Source of the DNA: CAZAQV01 sp964487255
GTDB taxonomy: Bacteria > Myxococcota_A > Polyangia > Polyangiales > CAZAQV01
NCBI GenBank assembly: GCA_964487255.1
Contig: CAZAQV010000006.1
Location: 181,514 to 245,513, forward strand
DNA: 64,000 nt
Direction of reading: 5' to 3'
A model generated the notes under the pieces. It saw only the letters and a list, made by a program, of their open reading frames with translations. It did not search any database and was not told the origin of the DNA. Shown one piece after another: positions 54,149 to 61,653 of this stretch. The translations under genes and the position numbers were made by a program. Within the stretch, counting starts at the first letter, position 1. Each line of letters begins with the position of its first letter.

Positions 54149-54227
54149 CCCGAAATCATGGCATGTCGATTGCTTTGTACCGCAGCATGACGGTGTTTGC
54201 GTGTGTGTCAGCGAGAGGACGACTGCG

Positions 54228-56384
54228 ATGAGAAGACCTTCCTCGAAGAATCCCCAACGAGGCCTCGCCAAGCTCGAGCAGCTTCTAGTGATCGTGCTGG
54301 TGTGCCTCTCAGGCCTCTGGTCGTTTGCGGACATCGGAGCGGGGCTTTCGAACGCGATTCAGGGAACGGCTCAGTCCAGTGTCGTGACCTCAGCGCTGGA
54401 GCGTCCGACCTCTTATCTTCGAACCCCCGCGCTTCGCAGCACCAGCTCCGCAGCGACAGGCGCACTCGCCCGCCTCGCAAAGCTCGAAACACTCAGCGAT
54501 ATCGCGCGCGCTTCTCTCGGACGTACGGCCCGCCGCATCAGCGAGCAAATTCCCCTCGAGAAGGTCCGCGCTGCTTCGAACCTTATCGATGACTCGAAGG
54601 TACATCACCGAAAGCTCCGATCGATCGAAGATCTCGCCGTCATCGATCTCGAGTTTCTTCGTGTTAAGCAGGGTCTAGAAGGCCAATACCCCGATTGGTG
54701 GGTGTTCGAGATCGGCCTTGCAACAATGGAAAACGGCCGTGAGGTGACCCGCTCTATCGAACTCGACGTACCGCTCAACGAATACGATCAGTCCCGCAAC
54801 TTTCGCTCCCGCGGCAAGCGCAACCCCATCGACTACGAAGAAGCCATCGTCTCCGTTGCCCGTGAAGTCGTCGGTCGCGAGTTGGCTTTTTACAACAATG
54901 TAGACGGTCCCCGCCTCCTTGGTGCAATCGACGAAAAGGTTCCACAGATCGACGGCATCACCCGAATCAGCGATAAACGCATCAAGTCGCTTCACAAGGT
55001 CGACCAACTCGCGAAGAAGGACCCCGTGACATACGGGGAAGCGCTCGAGAAACTTGAAGGGCTTCTAAGAGCGCATCGCGCGCTCGACGACAGTGACAGC
55101 AAGGCGGCTCGCATCAAGTTCAACCGGCAGATGGGCGCTTTCAAGCGATACTCCAAGAAGAACTTCGGGCAGACCATCAACCCCGATGACCTCGCCTTGG
55201 CCGAACTGCGTCGGCGACTTCGCCATGAGGAACAAATCGACCTTCTCGTCGCCGTCCGTATGCACGAGTATGATGGGCGTGCGAACAACCTAACCGCTGT
55301 CTCGCAACGCAAACTTCCGCGTGACCAATGGCTCACAGAACATGTCGACGGCGAAGAACTGGCCGAAAGCGCAGCACACCAAGCTGACGTCGATGCCCTC
55401 GCCACCTACCGCATCGCCCGCACCGAGAACATCAAGTCGGCGCTTGAAACCGATCTAACAACCTATCTACGGGAGCAACTAGCATTCCGTGCACTCGATC
55501 AAGAGATGTATAACGTCGTCGGCGCCGGGATCGAAGACGACCCACTGCTTGCAAAATCTTTTTCTGAGCTTTCCGTTCTTCACATCGAAGCCGCTGGAAC
55601 AGAAGCGCGAGCTGCTGCTCGCAACGGCCGCATGATCGGGCTGGGCATCGCGGCAAAACTCGACGAGTCCGACTTGGTTCAGGCTTTTCACATCTCCGAT
55701 ACCACGCGTCCCATACCTGAGGTCGGTCAAGAACTCCGCATTCGACCGGTTCGTTACAAGGTTCCCTTCGACACCTCCACAGATTTCGTGGAGATTGAGG
55801 TAACAAGGGCGTCACAGGCCGCGCACCGCATCAGCAATCGCGCCGTACACGGTTCGAAGGCCGAGGACATCGCTCCCAAACCGACCTTCCCAGAACTTGA
55901 GAAAGGTTCGCTCCGCAGAACGTTGAACGCACACGACGTCGTCGCCTCCTGGGGCAAAGACGTAGAAGAGGGTTTGTTTGGCGCGGAATACTACTCGCGC
56001 ATCGCCGAGAAGGGCTCCACCGCACTGCCCACAATCTTACGTCGCGAATTCATCGACCCGGAGAAGATCTTCGTCAATCTGCTTAATTCTCGAGCAAGAA
56101 AGCAACTCAACGAGGCCTACAAAATCAACGTTGACAGTGGCGACCGCGTACCCCTGGGGATCGCATACAAGCTTCTCTTCAATACCCATGTGACGAAACC
56201 GGAAGGCAACCTAAATCGTAATGCCGCGATGGTCCGCAGGGTCATGCTCGAGCTACAGCGCCGAGAGCTGTTGCCAGAGACGCTGGGAGAGGTCCTCGAA
56301 CTACAACGCGGCGAAACTCGCCCGAAGAGGGTCTTTGATTGGGAATACGACGAGCTTACGACGCGCACCGTGGGGGGAAAGTAA
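54228..56384 (+). CDS. Prepilin-like membrane-anchored protein with DEDDh exonuclease-type motifs (first of three)
   Basis: 718 residues from ATG at 54228, preceded by GAGAGGA at good spacing. The leader MRRPSSKNPQRG ends in Gly12, then LAKLE puts Glu at +5, as in type IV prepilins, then one hydrophobic helix (to about residue 35) and a Flp-pilin-like tail FADIGAGLSNAIQG. With a positive leader, the bulk should face the periplasm. DnaQ/DEDDh-like motifs follow: ExoI Asp140-x-Glu142 in VIDLEFLRV, a candidate ExoII Asp226 in FYNNVDGPRLL, and ExoIII His384-x4-Asp389 in AHQADVDALATYRI. The last 300 residues are of unknown fold. Family not recognised; the nuclease reading rests on these motifs alone. 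Confidence 0.72.
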   Translation: MRRPSSKNPQRGLAKLEQLLVIVLVCLSGLWSFADIGAGLSNAIQGTAQSSVVTSALERPTSYLRTPALRSTSSAATGALARLAKLETLSDIARASLGRTARRISEQIPLEKVRAASNLIDDSKVHHRKLRSIEDLAVIDLEFLRVKQGLEGQYPDWWVFEIGLATMENGREVTRSIELDVPLNEYDQSRNFRSRGKRNPIDYEEAIVSVAREVVGRELAFYNNVDGPRLLGAIDEKVPQIDGITRISDKRIKSLHKVDQLAKKDPVTYGEALEKLEGLLRAHRALDDSDSKAARIKFNRQMGAFKRYSKKNFGQTINPDDLALAELRRRLRHEEQIDLLVAVRMHEYDGRANNLTAVSQRKLPRDQWLTEHVDGEELAESAAHQADVDALATYRIARTENIKSALETDLTTYLREQLAFRALDQEMYNVVGAGIEDDPLLAKSFSELSVLHIEAAGTEARAAARNGRMIGLGIAAKLDESDLVQAFHISDTTRPIPEVGQELRIRPVRYKVPFDTSTDFVEIEVTRASQAAHRISNRAVHGSKAEDIAPKPTFPELEKGSLRRTLNAHDVVASWGKDVEEGLFGAEYYSRIAEKGSTALPTILRREFIDPEKIFVNLLNSRARKQLNEAYKINVDSGDRVPLGIAYKLLFNTHVTKPEGNLNRNAAMVRRVMLELQRRELLPETLGEVLELQRGETRPKRVFDWEYDELTTRTVGGK

Positions 56385-59069
56385 ATGGAACGCAAAGAAC
56401 ACGGTATGACGCAGATTCAGAATCTCGTTCTTCTATGCACGGTCTCGGCACTCGCGCTGGGAGGATTCGGCCAGCTCGGCTCGAACCTACGCGAAAACAT
56501 CGTCGGACGTAGCAGCGCAACGCTGGTCGGCCGCGATCTGGTCGAGCCCACAGGTCTTGGCTCAAGCCACACCGACCTTCCGGCACCCACCGAGGAGCAC
56601 CGGACTCTCCGCCTCAGGAGTCGCAGCGAAGCGGCCGTCGTCGGCCTTTCTCGATTCTCCGGCAAGGTCGCCAAGGCCTTCGAGCGAATGGCGGACCCGG
56701 CGCGCAAAGCCCTCAGAGACACAGGGCGTATTCCCCGCAGGTGGTGGATGGAACACCGGGGACTTGGCAATCGCTTGATCGATATCCACCCCGACATCGC
56801 CAAGAAGATTCGTAAGATTCCGGGCGAGCTACTCAATAACACGCATGGCTGGCAGTCTGGAGACGACGGGGCTGCGCAGCTTCTGTTTGTACAGGTCGGA
56901 CGCTCCTTTGGCGATGGCGATGACCTCGACGTCTCTCGCATAAGCGTCGTCGACGGTATTAAGCCAGGCACTGAAGAAGTCGTGTGGCACGTTGAAACGC
57001 GACCCGGATTTGAACTCGGTTATTGGGACCAGAAAATGCGCAAGAGCAGTACCGAAGGGGCGCAAGGGCTACCCTTCGACCGCGTGATTCGTCGCTTCGC
57101 GGATGCGGTTGCTTCCGATGACGAGGCTCGGATGCAGGCCGCGTTCAAGAAGCTGGCAAAAGATCGAGACGTCCCCAGACGACTTCGCGAATCTCTCGAT
57201 ACCTATCTCAAGCCCGCCGAGACTGCGATCGAGGATGCCTTCAAAGCCGCCGATGCTGGAGACGATATCGGTTTCAAAGCAGCGATCAAGGTTCTCAAAG
57301 GCGAACTCGACGACCTAACAAGCCGCGGCTGGCTCTTCCGAGAAGACCTCTACAGCGATGACTTCCCAAACTTCAACTTGCGAGGCAACGTACTCTCCGA
57401 GGAGCGCCTGGCAGAAACGGCTGCTCACCTCAAGTTCCACCGCTCCCTGCTCAACGAGCTGCGCGAGTCAGCGAGCAAGGAGCTCGTCGAGATTCGTCGC
57501 GCCATGCGCGACTATTCAAGCCCCGGCAAAGGTAACCAGCGTTACCGAAATCGCCTTGAAGCCGTTCGCGAGCTGGTTCTTGACGGGGAACTCGAAGCAC
57601 CTGGGCGGCTTGCCGACCAGCTTTTGCTCGATGAACTCAACAAGACCTTCACGCGTCGTCGCCTAGTATTTTACAACGGCGGCCGCGACGGGACATTTCT
57701 ACGCAAAGTTATGCGTGAGCGGCTCATCCGTGATGGCGAGGGCCTGCGCCCCGATTCTCCGGCGCGTCTCACCTACAAAGAGACTGAAAACGGCCGTATC
57801 CAAGTCACCGGAGGCGAGCGAAGCGTCTATCGACTCTATCGACGGCTGGGAGAGGCGCATTTCAGCATCAAAGACTTCGGTCAGATGTATCTCTATGATC
57901 CCATCCACGATGACCTGCCGAGCATGATGCAAAAACTGGGACTCGAGCCCGATTCCAGCGTATCGAACTACAGCGCCGAGTCCTTGCAGCGCGTGATGAT
58001 CGCGGCAGGCAAGCAGGGGTATCTACCCGACGACTACGGGGCAATCCTTGCCGAGCAACTCTTCTACCGCTCGGTCTCTCGACAGATTGCGGCGGAGATT
58101 CTGCCCACCATCTACTCCGCGGAGGATATCAAACGCATCGAGGCCAGCGATCCCGAGTTCAGCAAGCTTCTCGACACACCGATGCGCGAGATTACGCTGG
58201 GCGCGCTCGACTTTGAAACGACCGACCGATACGCGCCCCAAGCGGTTCAGATGGCGCTGGTGCGAACCCTCAATGGTGAGCCGGTCGGCGAGGAAATGGA
58301 CCTCTTGGTCAAACCGGTTCGCTACGCCGACCCCGACGAACTCGGCCACTACGAGGTAATTAGCATCGAGGAAGGCGCAGCTGAGATACACGGCATCACC
58401 GACGAGCTCGTGGAAGACGCCCCGACCTTCCTTGAAGTCTATGACATGCCGCTCGATGAGCTTGGCGGTCGATCTCCGCGCGACATCATGGAGTTAGTGG
58501 AGATCGCCCATGCTTACAATAAGACCTTCGAAGGTCGCACGCTCAACGGCGATTTCGGACCAAGGTGGATCAAAGCCGAACGGGCAAACAAACGAGTCAT
58601 CCCCGAAGGAGAGCTCACGCCCGCGCAAAAAATGATGAGCCCAGCATGGCGCCGTTCTGTGATCGACCCCATGCGCCTTTATTACGTCGTATCGTATGGC
58701 GGAAGTGGCCGCCTAGATATCAAGCGTGCCAAGGGCGTACACACGCTTGGCGCTGCCTATGAATCGTTCTTCGGAAGGAAGCTCGAAGGCGCACACGACG
58801 CGCTCGTCGATGTCAAAGCCGCCGATCAAGTGCTTTGGGCAATGATCAACGAGGGGCTGTTCGGTGAGAACCCAACCTTGCGAGACGTTATCGAGATTCA
58901 AAACGGCCTCCGCGCTCCGGAGAAGCTTTGGAAGGCGCCGCCCGCCCGCGGCCGCAGAGGCTATACGCGCGGCAGAACCGGCAAGGCAGTCAGCGTTCAC
59001 GACGGCGTCCTCGAGGTCCGAGGCGCGGGCGGAAAAACACCTAAGGCCTGGACAGCAGGCGATAAATAA
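56385..59069 (+). CDS. Prepilin-like anchored protein with C-terminal DnaQ-type exonuclease domain (second of three)
   Basis: 894 residues; ATG directly follows the upstream stop. Leader MERKEHG ends in Gly, followed by a hydrophobic helix and FGQLGSNLRENIVG, very Flp-pilin-like, although +5 is Gln, not Glu. Residues about 150-440 look like a diverged copy of the neighbour (RLAETAAH348 matches its ELAESAAH, and FYNGGRD its FYNNVD), but the Asp five residues after the His is Arg. The C-terminal domain (about 602-825) is a clear DnaQ-like fold: Asp609/Glu611 in LDFETT, IHGITDE at 668-674, and His804-x4-Asp809. The ExoII Asp position reads NGDFG, with Gly where Asp is expected. A basic tail follows. 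Confidence 0.75.
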   Translation: MERKEHGMTQIQNLVLLCTVSALALGGFGQLGSNLRENIVGRSSATLVGRDLVEPTGLGSSHTDLPAPTEEHRTLRLRSRSEAAVVGLSRFSGKVAKAFERMADPARKALRDTGRIPRRWWMEHRGLGNRLIDIHPDIAKKIRKIPGELLNNTHGWQSGDDGAAQLLFVQVGRSFGDGDDLDVSRISVVDGIKPGTEEVVWHVETRPGFELGYWDQKMRKSSTEGAQGLPFDRVIRRFADAVASDDEARMQAAFKKLAKDRDVPRRLRESLDTYLKPAETAIEDAFKAADAGDDIGFKAAIKVLKGELDDLTSRGWLFREDLYSDDFPNFNLRGNVLSEERLAETAAHLKFHRSLLNELRESASKELVEIRRAMRDYSSPGKGNQRYRNRLEAVRELVLDGELEAPGRLADQLLLDELNKTFTRRRLVFYNGGRDGTFLRKVMRERLIRDGEGLRPDSPARLTYKETENGRIQVTGGERSVYRLYRRLGEAHFSIKDFGQMYLYDPIHDDLPSMMQKLGLEPDSSVSNYSAESLQRVMIAAGKQGYLPDDYGAILAEQLFYRSVSRQIAAEILPTIYSAEDIKRIEASDPEFSKLLDTPMREITLGALDFETTDRYAPQAVQMALVRTLNGEPVGEEMDLLVKPVRYADPDELGHYEVISIEEGAAEIHGITDELVEDAPTFLEVYDMPLDELGGRSPRDIMELVEIAHAYNKTFEGRTLNGDFGPRWIKAERANKRVIPEGELTPAQKMMSPAWRRSVIDPMRLYYVVSYGGSGRLDIKRAKGVHTLGAAYESFFGRKLEGAHDALVDVKAADQVLWAMINEGLFGENPTLRDVIEIQNGLRAPEKLWKAPPARGRRGYTRGRTGKAVSVHDGVLEVRGAGGKTPKAWTAGDK

Positions 59070-59116
59070 ACTTCAGCAACGAACGTTGTTTCGGGCATAG
59101 CCACTAGGAAGACAGC

Positions 59117-60673
59117 ATGAAAATCGGATACGCACTACTCTCACTTCTCGCCGTAACCGCCATGAGCGCCTTTGTCGCACTCGGCAACGCATCGTCCACC
59201 ACCCTCGTGGGTCAAGCTTCCGCGAGTGCTTCACTTACGCAGACGCCGACACTCACCAGCGATTCCGCTGCATTTGTTTCGCGTGCCATCTCGGCGGCTC
59301 GAAAGCTGAGCGACGCCGCGCAATCGACGGCGCGCGCAGCGCTTGAGTCGATCAACGCACGAGTCGCGCATAAGCTCAACGTCGCACCTGAGCTACCGTC
59401 CGCACAGGCTGCGAAGGCAGCTGACGAGTACGGCGTTTCAACGTTTGCGGCGCAAGCAATCCTGGGCAATGCGCACGTTCGTCAAGCCATCGCGGGGTCG
59501 CCGATTCACGGCGGAGCCGTCGAGTTTGAAAGCCCCTTCGGGACAAGTCACCAAATCTACCGCTCGCTCGAGCCCATAAGCGCTGAGAAGAAGGCACGCA
59601 TTCTTGTCGATGTCGACAACGTTGTCGGTGCGTACTGGGAGCAGTTTCGCAAAATGATCGCCGAGTTCCTCGACATCGACAAGCGCGACCTTCCCGCCAA
59701 CCCGAGCAGTTACGATTGGGCCGAAGGCTCGACGCCGATTCGTGACCAGTTTTTCTCAGGCGAGCCACTTTCACCAAACCTTCGTCACTTCCGCGATTGG
59801 ATGGAGGCCAACGACATGCTTGAAGGGTTTTTGAAGCCCGACGCCGGGTTTTTTGAAGTCTTCAATCCGTTCCACCGCTACTTTGTAGAGCAAGGCCTGT
59901 ATCGAAAGATGGACGCCTTTCCAGGCGCGCGTGAGGGACTCAAGAGCCTTCGTGAAATCTGGGATATCGGCATCGTGACAAAGCGTTGGGGGCATGACCC
60001 GGTTCGCTACGGTTGGACCAGCGCTTCGGTCCCCTCGGACTCGGCACGGTGGATTTCCGAAGCAACCGACAACGCTTTCGATTCACTCACTGTGATGGGT
60101 GAAAACAAAGCCGACTTTGCTGGCCACGTCCGCGTCGTCTTTGAGGACAGCGTGGGCAACATTGAGAAAGTCCGTTCGCAGAACGCTCCGGCAGCACTCC
60201 GCGAGCGCGCGCTCGCCGCTGGCGTAAGTGCTGACGGGCTCGACAACTACCTTGCACAAAACAATACTGGCGTTCTCGGTGTCGTTTTCCGCTACGGCTA
60301 CAACGACAACCACCGGCACCTCAAGGCTCCGAACGTTGTCGCGGTCGACAGTTGGGACGAAGCCCACGCTGTTGCGCGCGCCTATCATTATCTTCAGACC
60401 AATCCTGAAGCTGCAAAATCGGGCAAACTCCATTGGAGCGAAGTTCCAGGACTCAGCAACGTCGATGGAACACCCATCGCGTCCTTTGGCGGCAAGCTGA
60501 TCGCCGAGGACGCCCCGCGCGCTCCGAAGGTGCTAAAGCTCAACGGTTGGAAGGACGGAGACCCGCTTCCGTATGGACTGGGCGGGTACGACAGCATCCC
60601 GGAGCACTTGAAGCCAAAAAGCTCAGAAAGCATCCCGCCCAGTAACCGACCGAACCCAAGCGGATTCAACTAA
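59117..60673 (+). CDS. Exported HAD-fold protein resembling 5'(3')-deoxyribonucleotidase (third of three)
   Basis: 518 residues from ATG at 59117, preceded by AGGAAG. The N-terminus MKIG is followed by a hydrophobic segment (YALLSLLAVTAMSAFVAL), either a signal anchor or a third prepilin-like leader, then an Ala/Ser/Thr-rich stretch. Residues about 160-400 have HAD motifs in the order seen in NT5C-type nucleotidases: motif I DVDNVV (Asp165, Asp167), motif II IGIVTKRW (Thr288), Lys331 in ENKADF, and motif IV VFEDS (Asp344). The usual DMDG is changed to DVDN. It may dephosphorylate mononucleotides released by the two upstream proteins. The stop is 2 bp from the deoC stop on the other strand. 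Confidence 0.72.
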   Translation: MKIGYALLSLLAVTAMSAFVALGNASSTTLVGQASASASLTQTPTLTSDSAAFVSRAISAARKLSDAAQSTARAALESINARVAHKLNVAPELPSAQAAKAADEYGVSTFAAQAILGNAHVRQAIAGSPIHGGAVEFESPFGTSHQIYRSLEPISAEKKARILVDVDNVVGAYWEQFRKMIAEFLDIDKRDLPANPSSYDWAEGSTPIRDQFFSGEPLSPNLRHFRDWMEANDMLEGFLKPDAGFFEVFNPFHRYFVEQGLYRKMDAFPGAREGLKSLREIWDIGIVTKRWGHDPVRYGWTSASVPSDSARWISEATDNAFDSLTVMGENKADFAGHVRVVFEDSVGNIEKVRSQNAPAALRERALAAGVSADGLDNYLAQNNTGVLGVVFRYGYNDNHRHLKAPNVVAVDSWDEAHAVARAYHYLQTNPEAAKSGKLHWSEVPGLSNVDGTPIASFGGKLIAEDAPRAPKVLKLNGWKDGDPLPYGLGGYDSIPEHLKPKSSESIPPSNRPNPSGFN

Positions 60674-60675
60674 AG

Positions 60676-61554
60676 TTAGTAGTTTGACTTACTCGTCTTG
60701 CCTTGGACGATTTCGACACTGGCGCTGGCACCGATGCGCGTAGCACCCGCCTGAACCATACGGTCGACGCCCTCGGCGTCGCGAACGCCACCTGAGGCCT
60801 TGACGCCCATTTCGGGACCGACCACGCGACGCATAAGCGCAACGTCGGCCTCGGTCGCGCCACCGCTACCAAACCCCGTCGAGGTCTTCACGAACGCCGC
60901 GCCTGCCGCTTTGGACAGCGCGCAGGAAATCACTTTTTCTTCTTCGGTAAGAGACGCGGTCTCAAGAATGACTTTGACGGGCTTGGGCTTCGCGGCTTGC
61001 ACGACCGCCACGATGTCCTCAAGAACAACCTTGTAGTCACGGCTCTTGAGCGCACCAATGTTGATGACCATGTCGATTTCGTCGGCGCCATCTCGAATCG
61101 CTTCGCGCGTCTCGAACGCCTTGGATGAACTCGTTCCAGCGCCCAATGGGAAACCGACCACAGCGATGGTCATCACTGGCGTCCCACGCAAACGCTGCTT
61201 GCAATAGCGAACATTCGAAGAGTTCACACAAACGGATGCGAACGAATACGTCCGCGCCTCGTCGCATAACTCGGTGAGTTGCTCTTTTGTGGCGTCGGGC
61301 TTGAGGAGTGTATGGTCGATATAGCGAGCCAAATCCGCCCGCACTGCACCAATGCCCGGCGAAGCGCCCACGCGTGCAGCGCCGACCTCACGAATTCGTT
61401 CAACATCTTGCGGTCGTCGAACCGCACACAGGCCATCACCCTCACAGTTTTGGGCACTCGCCGTACACGGAGTTGCCCGACGATCCTCGAGGAGCTTGAG
61501 CTCTACTCGCCTCGCTACAGCGTCCACAATTCTCTGGGTATCAGAGCGCGTCAT
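60676..61554 (-). CDS. deoC: Deoxyribose-phosphate aldolase
   Basis: 292 residues from ATG at 61554. Cleaves 2-deoxyribose-5-phosphate to acetaldehyde and glyceraldehyde-3-phosphate, the catabolic end of deoxynucleoside salvage. The TIM-barrel carries IDHTLLKPDATK, EIDMVINIGALKSRDY (Asp161), the Schiff-base Lys223 in FVKTSTGFG and Lys252 in VKASGGVRD. An N-terminal extension of about 75 residues has three Cys (30, 37, 43), seen in a DeoC subgroup and of unknown use. It converges with the HAD gene, leaving 2 bp, which supports a shared deoxynucleotide theme. The frame is open upstream of 61554, but the family starts here. Confidence 0.94.
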   Translation of the reverse strand: MTRSDTQRIVDAVARRVELKLLEDRRATPCTASAQNCEGDGLCAVRRPQDVERIREVGAARVGASPGIGAVRADLARYIDHTLLKPDATKEQLTELCDEARTYSFASVCVNSSNVRYCKQRLRGTPVMTIAVVGFPLGAGTSSSKAFETREAIRDGADEIDMVINIGALKSRDYKVVLEDIVAVVQAAKPKPVKVILETASLTEEEKVISCALSKAAGAAFVKTSTGFGSGGATEADVALMRRVVGPEMGVKASGGVRDAEGVDRMVQAGATRIGASASVEIVQGKTSKSNY

Positions 61555-61653
61555 GCGCGCACAGTAGCGCGGATCGGCGCCGTCGGAAACCGAAGTTATT
61601 TTGTCCTCAACACCTTGAGATCTCCCGGAAAAGCGAAGACAATCGGGGTCGCA

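Larger units (their letters stand above)
53864..54227. other. 364-bp intergenic region between divergent genes, with two palindromes
   Basis: No convincing gene is visible between the thioredoxin gene (minus) and the first nuclease gene (plus). The region holds a perfect inverted repeat at 53918-53933, GGGGA-GTGCGG-TCCCC near 53995, and an imperfect palindrome at 54129-54148. An in-frame GTG at 54123 could extend the downstream gene but has a poor context. Promoters for both divergent genes are expected here. Confidence 0.6.

Noticed and set aside
54123..54227. Earlier GTG start adding 35 residues to the first nuclease protein
   Set aside because: The added residues would bury the prepilin-like leader, and the ATG at 54228 has a better ribosome-binding site.
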